Positions 51,176 to 58,374 of a DNA stretch of 64,000 nucleotides are shown here, in pieces (position 1 is the first letter of the stretch; each line of letters opens with the position of its first letter). The notes under the pieces are model-generated. The model did not search any database, was not told the origin of the DNA, and was given only the letters and a program-made list of their open reading frames with translations. Position numbers and translations under genes: made by a program. Source of the stretch: Thermohalobaculum sediminis (GTDB lineage: Bacteria; Pseudomonadota; Alphaproteobacteria; Rhodobacterales; Rhodobacteraceae); assembly GCF_023487995.1 (NCBI RefSeq), contig NZ_JAMFKN010000001.1, forward strand, positions 186,001 to 250,000, in the 5' to 3' direction.

Positions 51176-51510
51176 GACGCACCTCCCTCCTCGACCCAGA
51201 CGCGCAGGTAGGCGCCCTCGGGGTCGGCCTCGGCCACGCCGCGGATCGCAAAGACCCGGCTGCCAAGGCGAAACCGCTGATCCGCGGCGGGCCGGCGGGG
51301 CGAGCCCGGCGGCGCCGCGCGGACCGTCAGCTCATGCGTGACGCGCGAGACCGGCCGCTCGCCCGCCACCACCTCGCGCGCGGCGACCGGGCGCAGCGCG
51401 GCCCAGTGGCTGCCCAGCCCTACCCATTCCTCGACGATGCCGCCGCCGCCATCCGGCGTACGGGCAAGCTGCTCCAGCACCAGCTTGCGGGTCAGTCGCG
51501 GGATACCCAT
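51172..51510 (-). CDS. GTA gp7, head-tail stopper/head closure protein
   Basis: A 112-residue head-closure (stopper) protein that seals the connector after packaging. The ATG at 51510 gives GIPRLTRKLVLEQLARTPD, followed by GLGSHWAALRPVAAREVVAG, the SPP1 gp16-like core (HWA-LRP), and YLRVWVEEGG at the end. Its stop overlaps the gp8 start by four bases (ATGA). An open extension upstream is Arg-rich and overlaps gp6, so it was not used. The function is taken from the GTA structure and family. Confidence 0.88.
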   Translation of the reverse strand: MGIPRLTRKLVLEQLARTPDGGGGIVEEWVGLGSHWAALRPVAAREVVAGERPVSRVTHELTVRAAPPGSPRRPAADQRFRLGSRVFAIRGVAEADPEGAYLRVWVEEGGAS

Positions 51511-51520
51511 CGCCGCCCCC

Positions 51521-52102
51521 TCACAGCCGCACCGCGCGGTGGCGGTCGAGGATCGCCGCCGCCTCCGCCGGCATCCCGCCCGCCGCCCGGCCATGGCCGC
51601 CGCGGAACTCGTAGAAATGCGCGGCCATCAGCATCACCGCCTGCGCCAGATCCCCCGGCACCCCGTCCCAGCCGGATGCATGGCCCGCGGCGAAGCTCAG
51701 CTCGGCCCAATAGCCGGTCGGGATCGGGCTCAGCGCCGCACCGCCCGCGCCCGTGAGCCGCTGCCGCGTGGTGCCAGGCTCGAGCTCCCAGGACGTCGGC
51801 GGAACCTCGATGACCGCGGCGCCCGAGACCAGCGCCAGCCGCGCGATCCCCGCGACCGGCCCCACCGGCAGGACCAGGTGCCCGTCGCGGTCCCAGCGTG
51901 AGACCTTCAGCTCGAAGCCGCGCGCGATCAGTGCCTGCCCGATCTGCCGCTCGACCGCCGCCGCGGCGTTGCGCAGGCAGGTGGCGAGGATCGCATCCTC
52001 CGACCCGTCGTCGAGAAAGCCGTTCGCCAGGCGCAGATGCGCGCCGAACTCGGCCAGGGGCCACGCGATCGGGGAATTGCCGTCCGCCTCTCTCAGAATC
52101 AC
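51521..52102 (-). CDS. GTA gp6, head-tail adaptor protein
   Basis: A 193-residue adaptor that binds the portal and builds the connector. The N-terminal helices IAWPLAEFGAHLRLANGFLD and LRNAAAAVERQIGQALIARG match the gp6-like (HK97 gp6) fold, and the segment GYWAELSFAAGHASGWDGVP followed by PGDLAQAVMLMAAHFYEFR is typical of GTA gp6. It begins 133 bases after the capsid gene, the longest intergenic gap inside the cluster, and ends 10 bases before gp7. Confidence 0.9.
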   Translation of the reverse strand: MILREADGNSPIAWPLAEFGAHLRLANGFLDDGSEDAILATCLRNAAAAVERQIGQALIARGFELKVSRWDRDGHLVLPVGPVAGIARLALVSGAAVIEVPPTSWELEPGTTRQRLTGAGGAALSPIPTGYWAELSFAAGHASGWDGVPGDLAQAVMLMAAHFYEFRGGHGRAAGGMPAEAAAILDRHRAVRL

Positions 52103-52235
52103 CGTCTTGCCTCCGCAGCGATGCCAGAACCGGTGCCGCCGGGGACCTGCCCCCGGCGGCGTCTCACGCGCCCACGAAGCGCACGCAGGGCGGGTTTCAT
52201 CCCGCCGCCGCGTCTCGCGCCCGGCGCGCGCGGGA
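52103..52235 (-). other. Hairpin-rich spacer between capsid gene gp5 and gp6
   Basis: The 133-base gap carries a perfect 10-bp stem (GCCGCCGGGG at 52135-52144 with CCCCGGCGGC at 52151-52160) and a 6-bp stem (GGCGGG at 52189-52194 with CCCGCC at 52201-52206). A third, GGGATC-AGGC-GATCCC, covers the gp5 stop codon. None has a T-run, so they look like partial attenuators or RNA-stabilising stems that could set capsid levels above connector proteins. Confidence 0.55.
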
Positions 52236-53412
52236 TCAGGCGATCCCGAACTTCAGGGTCTTGATGGCCGCGAAGTCGGTGACATCGCCCCCCACGCGCC
52301 GGGTGGCGAAGAAGCTCACATGCGGCTTCGCCGAGAACGGGTCGCGCAGGATGCGGATGTCGGGCCGCTCGGCGATGGTGTAGCCGTGGCCGAAATCGCC
52401 GAAGGCGATGGCGAAACTGTCGGCGGCGATGTCGGGCATCTCCTCGACGATCGTCACCGGATAGCCCATCAGCCGCGCCGGATGCTCGACCGACAGCCCC
52501 TCGACCCACATGAAGCGGCCCTGGCTGTCCTTCATCTTGCGCACCTCGCCCGCGGTCTTCAAGTTCATCACGAAGGCCGCATTGGCGCGGTAATCCGCCC
52601 CCAGCGCATAGACGAGGTCGACCAGCGCGTCCGCCGGGTCGTTCGGGTCGAACCCGCCCGAGGTGCCGGTGGCGACATAGCCGATGCTGCCCCAGGCCCA
52701 GCCGTCATTGTCGATCATCGGCTTCGTGAGAAACCCCTCCGGCTTGTTCACCCCGTCGCCGCTGACGAAGGCAGCCGACTCGGCGCGCTTGAAGCGGTCG
52801 GCGATGCGCTCGGCCAGCCACGCCTCGACGTCGAAGGCCGCGTCCTCAAGGATCCGCTGCGACGCCCGCGGGCTCGCCGACAGCTCGTGCAGCGGGATCG
52901 AGATGCGCTCGAACACTGGCCCCGCGGTCTCGCCCACCGCCGTGACCTCGTCGATCCAGCCCGCCCCCAGCTCGGCGTGGTCCACCAGCACGTCGTAGGC
53001 ACCCGCCTCGACCTGCACGACGCGGGCGATGGCGCGCAGCGAGCCGCCCGAGCGCAGCACGCTCTCGACCTGCGCCGCCGTGCGCGGATCGACCAGATAG
53101 CCGCCCTCGGCGGCCACCGCCGTGTTCATCCCCTTGGTGCCGAGGTCCAGCGCCCTCAGCGCCCCCCTCGTCGCCCTGCCGCACATAGGCGGCAAGGGCC
53201 TTCTGATGCGGCATCCCCTCGGCTGCGCGGGCCTCCAGCACGGGGCGGCGGGTCTCGTGCGACTTGACGCCCAGGGCGTCGATGCGGTTCGTCATCTCGG
53301 TCATGCGCTTGCTCAGATCATCCTTGAAGGTGTTGAAGCCCTTGAGAAACTCGGCAGCCGCCGCCTTCGCCTCGGCGGGTGCCGAGGACGTCTCGTCGAT
53401 GGTCTCGCTCAT
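52236..53412 (-). pseudogene. GTA gp5 major capsid protein (HK97 fold), frameshifted as written
   Basis: The N-terminal scaffold (delta) part reads MSETIDETSSAPAEAKAAAA to KALAAYVRQGDEG in one frame, which then runs out of sense and stops at 52846. The mature capsid part, ALRALDLGTKGMNTAVAAEG to DFAAIKTLKFGIA, is in the +1 frame, ending at 52236. The switch falls at a six-base C run on the plus strand (53162-53167, G6 on the coding strand). One base fewer would give a 391-residue protein of usual length. The mature part is otherwise intact (VDHAELGAGWIDE; WLAERIADRFKRAES). An in-frame ATG at 53186 has no Shine-Dalgarno. Capsid assembly needs both parts joined, or the C-terminal part made separately. 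Confidence 0.9.
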
Positions 53413-53456
53413 CGTCTGATCCAGTCCTTGGAGGGAAGAAGAACCCCGACCGGGGC

Positions 53457-54020
53457 TCAGGAGGGTTGGCCCGCCCCGTCGGTAAGGGCTGCCGCAAGTG
53501 CCTGCACGAAGCCGGGGGACGCACTACCCCCCAGACTCGCGCGGGCCGTGGGAAGCATCGGAAACGTCACCAGCGACACCTCCCACAAATCGATCTCGAT
53601 CAGGTTGCGCCCGCCCGTGTGGCGGTGCGGCTCGGCCTTCACGACGCGATAGCCGATCGACAGCCCGTCGATCGCCCCCGCCCGCATCAGTGCCAGCGCC
53701 TCGACGCCCTGCGCCACCTCGGGCAGGATGCGCCCACGCACCCAGAGGCCCCGGCTGTCCTCGCGCAATTCATGCCAGACGCCGATCACCCGCTCCGGAT
53801 CGTGCTGCCACAGGAACCTTACCGTCCGCCCCGCCGCCGCGCGCCGCTCCAGCGAGCGCGCAAACGCCCCCGGCATCATCCGGTCGCCGCCCTGATCGAC
53901 CTCACCGAAGACCGAGGCATAACCCGTGACCTCCCCCGCCTCGGCCCCGGCCGTCAGGTCGGTGAGGGACAGGAATTTCCGCTCGGGCGGGCGCGTCGCC
54001 CCCCGCATCGCCGCTCTCAT
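53457..54020 (-). CDS. GTA gp4, HK97-type prohead protease
   Basis: A 187-residue serine protease (U35/S78 type) that trims the capsid scaffold. Catalytic His is in FLWQHDPERVIG and Ser in DGLSIGYRVVKAE. EVTGYASVFGEVDQGGDRM starts the protease domain. GGAGGATCG precedes the ATG. It is 15 bases from the portal gene, leaving no room for the gp3.5 found between them in R. capsulatus. A weak stem (AACCCC-GACC-GGGGCT on the plus strand) covers the stop codon and the start of the 44-base spacer before gp5. Confidence 0.92.
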   Translation of the reverse strand: MRAAMRGATRPPERKFLSLTDLTAGAEAGEVTGYASVFGEVDQGGDRMMPGAFARSLERRAAAGRTVRFLWQHDPERVIGVWHELREDSRGLWVRGRILPEVAQGVEALALMRAGAIDGLSIGYRVVKAEPHRHTGGRNLIEIDLWEVSLVTFPMLPTARASLGGSASPGFVQALAAALTDGAGQPS

Positions 54021-54035
54021 CGCGATCCTCCGCTG

Positions 54036-55211
54036 TCAGGCGCCGTCGCGGGGCGCGAAGCCCAGCGCCGCGCGCTTCTCGTCGTCCGTCAGAAAGGGGG
54101 CGGCCGCGATCCGCCGCCAAAGCGCCTCGCGCTCGGCTGCAAGCGCCGGGATGGCGTCGAGATCGGGCTCCAGCATCAGCCGCGCACCGGCATTGTCGCC
54201 CAGCCACACCGCCAGCGCGCAGGCCACCTTCTTCGCCAGCGGCAGCACCGTCTGGCGATAGAAGGCGCGATTGGCCTCCTGGAAGTTCGCGTAGGTGTTG
54301 TCCCCCGGCAGTCCCAGCAGCATGGGCGGCACCCCGAAGGCAAGCGCGATGTCCCGCGCCGCGGCGTGCTTGGTCTCCAGGAACTCCATGTCCTGCGGCG
54401 AATACCCCATCGGCCGCCAGTCGAGCCCGCCCTCCAGCAGCAGGGGCCGCCCGGCATTGCGCGCGCCTTGATGGTTGTCCTCCAGCTCGCGGACCAGCCG
54501 CTGATACTGCTCGTCGGACATCTGCGCCCCATCCTTGCCGCCAAAGACGATGGCGCCCGACGGCCGCGCTGCGTTGTCGAGCAGCGCCCTCGACCACCGG
54601 CTCGCCGCGTTGTGCACGTCGATCGAGGCCGCGGCCGGCTCCAGTGGGCTCATCCCGTAGTGGTCGTCCAGCGGATGGAAGGCCCTGACATGCAGGATCG
54701 GCTTCCAGGCGCCCGAATTGTCGAAGCGGTGCTTCGCGCGGCCCACGCTGTAGTCATAGGCCGCGGGCCAGCCGTCGGGCCCCGGCACTACCGCCATCCG
54801 GTCGGGCCGCAGGCAATGCAGCTCGCGCGGATGGCCGTCCTCGCCCGGCTCGGCCGCCTCGACATAGGCATTGCCCGCCAGTTGCAGGTAGCCGTAGACG
54901 CATTCCAGAAAGCTGCGCCCGTCCTGCGCCGGGTTGGGGCGCGCCAGCAGGCCCAGCACCGGGTGCTCGACCATCCGCGCGCCGCCCTCGGCCAGCACCA
55001 GCGGCAGCGCCGCCGCGGCCTCGGCGACCATCCGCACGGCGCGGAAGGCGATCACGTTGCCCTCGAAGCCGTTGCGGGTCAGCGAGACCATGTCCCGCGG
55101 ACTCCAGACCGCGCGGCCCGGCCCGTGGAACGCCATCATCGGCCCGGCCGCGGCCGACGCCTTCTCCTCGCGCGCCCGGCCAGCGGACGCACGGAACAGT
55201 CTCCATCCCAT
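54036..55211 (-). CDS. GTA gp3, portal protein
   Basis: A 391-residue HK97-type portal protein that forms the dodecameric channel at one vertex. Signature segments are GRAVWSPRDMVSLTRNGFEG, FRAVRMVAEAAAALPLVL, YLQLAGNAYVEAAE and LRPDRMAVVPGPDGWP. The C-terminal half contains FGVPPMLLGLPGDNTYANFQ, typical of this class. The ATG at 55211 follows GGGAGATACC. It is downstream of the terminase with a 28-base gap. Length and order are normal for a GTA. Confidence 0.93.
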   Translation of the reverse strand: MGWRLFRASAGRAREEKASAAAGPMMAFHGPGRAVWSPRDMVSLTRNGFEGNVIAFRAVRMVAEAAAALPLVLAEGGARMVEHPVLGLLARPNPAQDGRSFLECVYGYLQLAGNAYVEAAEPGEDGHPRELHCLRPDRMAVVPGPDGWPAAYDYSVGRAKHRFDNSGAWKPILHVRAFHPLDDHYGMSPLEPAAASIDVHNAASRWSRALLDNAARPSGAIVFGGKDGAQMSDEQYQRLVRELEDNHQGARNAGRPLLLEGGLDWRPMGYSPQDMEFLETKHAAARDIALAFGVPPMLLGLPGDNTYANFQEANRAFYRQTVLPLAKKVACALAVWLGDNAGARLMLEPDLDAIPALAAEREALWRRIAAAPFLTDDEKRAALGFAPRDGA

Positions 55212-55239
55212 GTCTTGGTATCTCCCGTCTCTCCGGGGG

Positions 55240-56583
55240 TCAGAGGGCTCGAACCCTGGGGCTCCCGGCCTCAGCCGCCAGCACAAGATCCGTGATCGCC
55301 CAGACCAGCGCATCAAGCCGGTCGGGGCTTCTGCTTCCGCCGCTCGCGGCGGCGGTGAAGCTCGTCATCTGGTCCTCGAGCTCGCGAAAGGCGCCCAGAT
55401 GGTGGACCCTCCCCTGCTCGTAGAGCGCGGCCACCGGCTCGGCCCTCAGCCGCTTGCCGTGGCGCGCCCGCACGGGGCGATAGCTCAGCGCCGGCGCGAC
55501 CTGGCGCAGCACGCTCTCGACCATCTCGCCGCCCTGGTTGACCTCGGCCACCACCCGGTCGGCGCCGTGGGCGTCATAGGCCGCGGCCACCACGCCCGCC
55601 CATCCGGCCGGGCTCAGGCCCCGGACGCTCAGGTCGGCCAGCACATAGGCCCGCGCCTCGCCCGACCGGACGCCGCGGCGCAGGCCCGCCACCACGATGC
55701 CGCACTCGTCCGCATCCGCGCCCGAACTTACGGGCGGGTCCACCGCTACCACCACGCGGTCGAGCTCCGGCGCCTCCGCGACCCGTCCCGCCTCGATCAG
55801 CGCCCGGCTCCACAGGGCACCCGCCCGGTCGCGGATCAGCTCGCCCCCCAGTTCCTGCCGGCCCAGCGCGGTGCGGCCGTAGCGCGCCTCCAGCGCCTCG
55901 ACGAAGCCGGGCGCGAGGTTCGCACGGTTCGCCCGCGTCGGCGCATGGGTGACGACCGTGCCTGCGGTCCCGAGGACCTCCACCAGCACGTCGTTGTCGC
56001 GCGGCGTCGTCGTCACGATCTGGCGCGGGTCGGAGCCCAGCCGCAGGCAGAACTGCAACATCTCCCAGGCCTCGCGGCACCGCCACCACTTGGCCAGCTC
56101 GTCCGACCAGGCACAGTCGAACTGCGGGCCGCGCAGCGCCTCGGGGTTGGCGGCCGAGGCCATCATCGCCTCGGCCCCGTTCGGCCAGACCAGCTTGCCG
56201 TGGCTCAGGTTGACCACCGGCCGCCGGTCGGGCGGCGTGACCGCCAGCAGCCCCGAGTCGCCCTCGACCATCACCGCCCGAACCTGGTCGATCGTCTCGC
56301 CCAGCAGGCAGACCCGCCGGCAGCGCCCCGACGCCAGCGGCGTCGGGCCTTCCACCTGCGCGCGCACCCATTCCGCCCCGGCGCGGGTCTTGCCCGCGCC
56401 GCGGCCTCCCATGATGACCCAGACCCGCCAGTCGCCTTCTGGCGCCAACTGGTGGTCCGGCAATGCCCACAGCTCCCACAGCCAGGGCATCGCGGCGAGC
56501 GCGTTCTCCGAGAGCCCCTCGAAGAACGCCTCCCGCGCCGCCTCAGGCAGCGAGGCGATCGAGCCTGCGGGCGATTTCCGCAC
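55240..56583 (-). CDS. GTA gp2, large terminase
   Basis: The DNA-packaging motor, 447 residues. The ATPase domain has Walker A GGRGAGKT (residues 59-66) and Walker B with D162-E163 in FDCAWSDELAKW. The nuclease domain contains VVVAVDPPVSSGADADECG and AEVNQGGEMVESVLRQ, followed by RARHGKRLRAEPVAALYEQG. In GTAs it packages headfuls of host DNA without a specific cos or pac site. GTG at 56583, preceded by CTGGAGG, gives the best start and overlaps the end of gp1 by 41 bases. The longer ATG-type start at 56622 lies deep in gp1. Confidence 0.93.
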   Translation of the reverse strand: MRKSPAGSIASLPEAAREAFFEGLSENALAAMPWLWELWALPDHQLAPEGDWRVWVIMGGRGAGKTRAGAEWVRAQVEGPTPLASGRCRRVCLLGETIDQVRAVMVEGDSGLLAVTPPDRRPVVNLSHGKLVWPNGAEAMMASAANPEALRGPQFDCAWSDELAKWWRCREAWEMLQFCLRLGSDPRQIVTTTPRDNDVLVEVLGTAGTVVTHAPTRANRANLAPGFVEALEARYGRTALGRQELGGELIRDRAGALWSRALIEAGRVAEAPELDRVVVAVDPPVSSGADADECGIVVAGLRRGVRSGEARAYVLADLSVRGLSPAGWAGVVAAAYDAHGADRVVAEVNQGGEMVESVLRQVAPALSYRPVRARHGKRLRAEPVAALYEQGRVHHLGAFRELEDQMTSFTAAASGGSRSPDRLDALVWAITDLVLAAEAGSPRVRAL

Positions 56584-56917
56584 GGGCGGCCTCCAGGTCG
56601 ATGACGGTCCGGCCGGGCACATCCGCCTCGGCCGCCTTCATCAGCTTCACTTCGATCTCGTTGACGGTCTGCCACGCCTTCTGCGTGCGGTTGGCGAGGT
56701 CGGCGACGATCTTCAGCCGCTCCTCCGCCTTCCGGTCCGTCTCGCCGTCATCCGGCGCGCCCTCGCGCGCCCGCTTGCGGAGGCGTCTCGTCTCGGCCTC
56801 CAACTCCCTTGCCAGGCTGGCGAAGATCCTGCGTGCATGCCTCAGTGTCGACCGCACCTCAGTCGACTCGTCAGCGCATGCGCGGCACCGCCGGCCGGTG
56901 ATCCCGGTCGTGTCCAC
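56543..56917 (-). CDS. GTA gp1, small terminase-like protein
   Basis: A 124-residue protein with the features of GTA gp1, recently recognised as the small terminase. It is mostly helical with a coiled-coil core (TRRLRKRAREG; AEERLKIVADLANRTQKAWQ) and a C-terminal helix ARAEIARRLDRL that probably contacts the large terminase. GTG at 56917 follows AAAGGCGTC. Residues 11-14 form a CRAC pair, not part of the core. It is the first gene of the GTA transcript, so the GTA promoter should lie just upstream. GTA TerS proteins bind DNA weakly, consistent with non-specific packaging. Confidence 0.8.
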   Translation of the reverse strand: MDTTGITGRRCRACADESTEVRSTLRHARRIFASLARELEAETRRLRKRAREGAPDDGETDRKAEERLKIVADLANRTQKAWQTVNEIEVKLMKAAEADVPGRTVIDLEAARAEIARRLDRLAA

Positions 56918-56930
56918 GTCTGACGCCTTT

Positions 56931-56950
56931 ATCGGTTGTGATCAGTTGTG
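56931..56950. repeat. Tandem 10-bp repeat in the GTA leader
   Basis: ATCGGTTGTG is followed directly by ATCAGTTGTG, a one-base difference. Ten-base spacing puts both copies on one face of the helix, as for a dimeric activator. It is AT-rich relative to its surroundings, about 14-33 bases before the gp1 start codon. Confidence 0.5.
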
Positions 56951-57178
56951 TTGGGTGCCCCGGTGCGGGCTTTCCGCCCGTCTCCCGGGTCGTCATGGCG
57001 GCGGTTCGGCGCGGCCCGGTTGGGTCGCAGCGCCCGCCGCCGGTGGTGAGGACGCCGCAGCGTCGGCATCCTTCCTGCCGCCGCATCCGCCGCGAGGCTT
57101 CCCTCCCGGCCGACGGTTGGGCCCGGCGCCCGCCCTCGCGACTGTCCTCACCGCTGGGGATATCCGGCCCGGAAACGC

Positions 57179-57210
57179 CAGGGGCCACGCGGTCGACCGC
57201 GTGGCCCCTG
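57179..57210 (-). terminator. 32-bp perfect palindrome, terminator-like, upstream of the GTA
   Basis: CAGGGGCCACGCGGTC (57179-57194) is the exact reverse complement of GACCGCGTGGCCCCTG (57195-57210), with no spacer. On the leftward strand it is followed by GCGTTTCCGGGC, which resembles a weak U-tract. It is the second of two hairpins met by transcription from mltG. Confidence 0.6.
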
Positions 57211-57232
57211 CCTTCCAGCCCGGAAATGCGAA

Positions 57233-57253
57233 CGGGCGCCCTGAGGGCGCCCG
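57233..57253 (-). terminator. Hairpin after mltG, first of two
   Basis: CGGGCGCCC-TGA-GGGCGCCCG is a 9-bp stem with a 3-base loop, about 80 bases past the mltG stop on the leftward strand. It is followed by TTCGCATTTCCGGGC, similar to the sequence after the second hairpin. Confidence 0.65.
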
Positions 57254-57332
57254 CTTCACACACTGTTCCCAGCTTGCCTGAATGTCTATCCCGGACCGCG
57301 CGCCCGGTCAAGAACTTTCTTCATGCAGCGCA

Positions 57333-58340
57333 CTAATTTTTCTGCGTAGAGCCCTGATTTTGCGTCTGTTCACGCTCAATCCTCCGCCAACGTTGCACGT
57401 TGCGGTTATGCTCGTCGAGCGTCTCGGCGAAGGCATGACCCCCGCTGCCGTCCGCAACGAAATAGAGGAAATTGGTTTCATCCGGGTTAACGACGGCGAT
57501 GATCGCCTCGCGCCCCGGATTGGCAATCGGGGTCGGCGGCAGGCCGTCCACCACGTAGGTGTTGTAGGGCGTGGCCTTCTCCAGCTCCGACTTGCGGATG
57601 CCGCGGCCCAGCGGCCCCTTCCCTTCGGTGAGGCCGTAGATGATCGTGGGATCGGACTGCAGCCGCATCCCGCGCTTAAGCCGGTTGACAAAGACCGAGG
57701 CCACGCGCCCGCGCTCCTCCGGAACCCCCGTCTCCTTCTCGACGATCGAGGCCAGCACCAGCACCTCATCGGGGCTCGCCAGCGGCAGCCCTTCGGCCCG
57801 CGCCGCCCAGGCCTCGTCCAGAATCGCGCGCTGGTCGGCTTGCATCCTCGCCAGCACCTCGGCGCGCGTGTCGCCGCGATGCACGAAGTAGGTGTTGGGT
57901 GCAAGCATCCCCTCGGGCGGGATCGCGTCGATCTCGCCCTCCAGCACCGCGACCTCGCGCAGCAGCTCGACCACCTGCCAGCTCGTCAGACCCTCAGCCA
58001 CGGTCACCTTGTGGGTGATGGTGCGGCCCGAGGTGATCAGCGCCAGCACGTCGGCCATCGAGGAACCCGCATGCACCATGTATTCGCCGAACCGCAGCGC
58101 CTCGGACTGCCCGGTATAGCGCGCGCCCAGCCGGAAAAGCCGCTCGTCGGCGACGATCCCCTCGGCCTCGAGCCGCTCCGAGGCCTCGCGCAGCGTCATC
58201 CCGCGCTCGACCATGAACACCCGGTCCTCGGTCAGCGGACCCGCCGCGCGGAAGGCATGCTGGGCATAGAGCACGGCGCCCACCAGCACGACGCCGAGCA
58301 CGATCAGGATGCTCAGCACGTTCGCCGCAAGGTGCCGCAT
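57333..58340 (-). CDS. mltG: Endolytic transglycosylase MltG
   Basis: MltG (YceG) is an inner-membrane lytic transglycosylase that cuts nascent glycan strands. The 335-residue protein has an N-terminal membrane helix (VLSILIVLGVVLVGAVLYA), a LysM-like region, and the catalytic domain with the active glutamate in ASIVEKETGVPEERGRVA and the following SVFVNRLKRGMRLQSDPTI. The C-terminal NFLYFVADGSGGHAFAETL is typical. The ATG at 58340 is the start; its Shine-Dalgarno is weak. It follows fabF by 34 bases, so it is co-transcribed with the fab genes. Confidence 0.93.
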   Translation of the reverse strand: MRHLAANVLSILIVLGVVLVGAVLYAQHAFRAAGPLTEDRVFMVERGMTLREASERLEAEGIVADERLFRLGARYTGQSEALRFGEYMVHAGSSMADVLALITSGRTITHKVTVAEGLTSWQVVELLREVAVLEGEIDAIPPEGMLAPNTYFVHRGDTRAEVLARMQADQRAILDEAWAARAEGLPLASPDEVLVLASIVEKETGVPEERGRVASVFVNRLKRGMRLQSDPTIIYGLTEGKGPLGRGIRKSELEKATPYNTYVVDGLPPTPIANPGREAIIAVVNPDETNFLYFVADGSGGHAFAETLDEHNRNVQRWRRIEREQTQNQGSTQKN

Positions 58341-58374
58341 GCGCGCCCGGTGCTCCCTTCCGGCTGCGCCGCGC

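Larger units (their letters stand above)
42481..56917 (-). mobile_element. Rhodobacter-type gene transfer agent structural cluster
   Basis: A block of 17 leftward genes with the same order as the Rhodobacter capsulatus GTA: gp1 to gp15 plus gp10.1 and a DUF2793 protein at the end. GTAs are domesticated prophages that package random host DNA; the cluster is inherited vertically and stays beside fab/mltG and cysE. No integrase, lysis gene, repressor or attachment site is present, as expected. The gp3.5 gene of R. capsulatus is absent. gp5 and gp8 are frameshifted in this sequence. Head spike, tail fibre, lysis and maturation loci lie elsewhere in known systems. Confidence 0.9.
56918..57332 (-). 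promoter_or_regulatory. GTA leader and promoter region, 415 bases without a gene
   Basis: This stretch separates mltG from gp1. Short open frames read through hairpins and repeats and do not look like protein. It holds two tandem hairpins at 57179 and 57233 and a near-perfect tandem 10-bp repeat (ATCGGTTGTG/ATCAGTTGTG, 56931-56950) about 14 bases from the gp1 start. The GTA promoter should lie within it; in R. capsulatus GafA activates the equivalent site. No TTAA-N7-TTAA CtrA box was seen. Confidence 0.6.

Noticed and set aside
55240-55265. A tRNA T-loop-like string (GGTTCGAGCCC) near the gp2 end
   Set aside because: It lies within the terminase coding end; no acceptor or anticodon stem can be folded around it.
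56871-57311. A 146-codon leftward open frame covering the GTA leader
   Set aside because: It reads through two hairpins and a repeat, overlaps gp1 in another frame and has no recognisable protein features.
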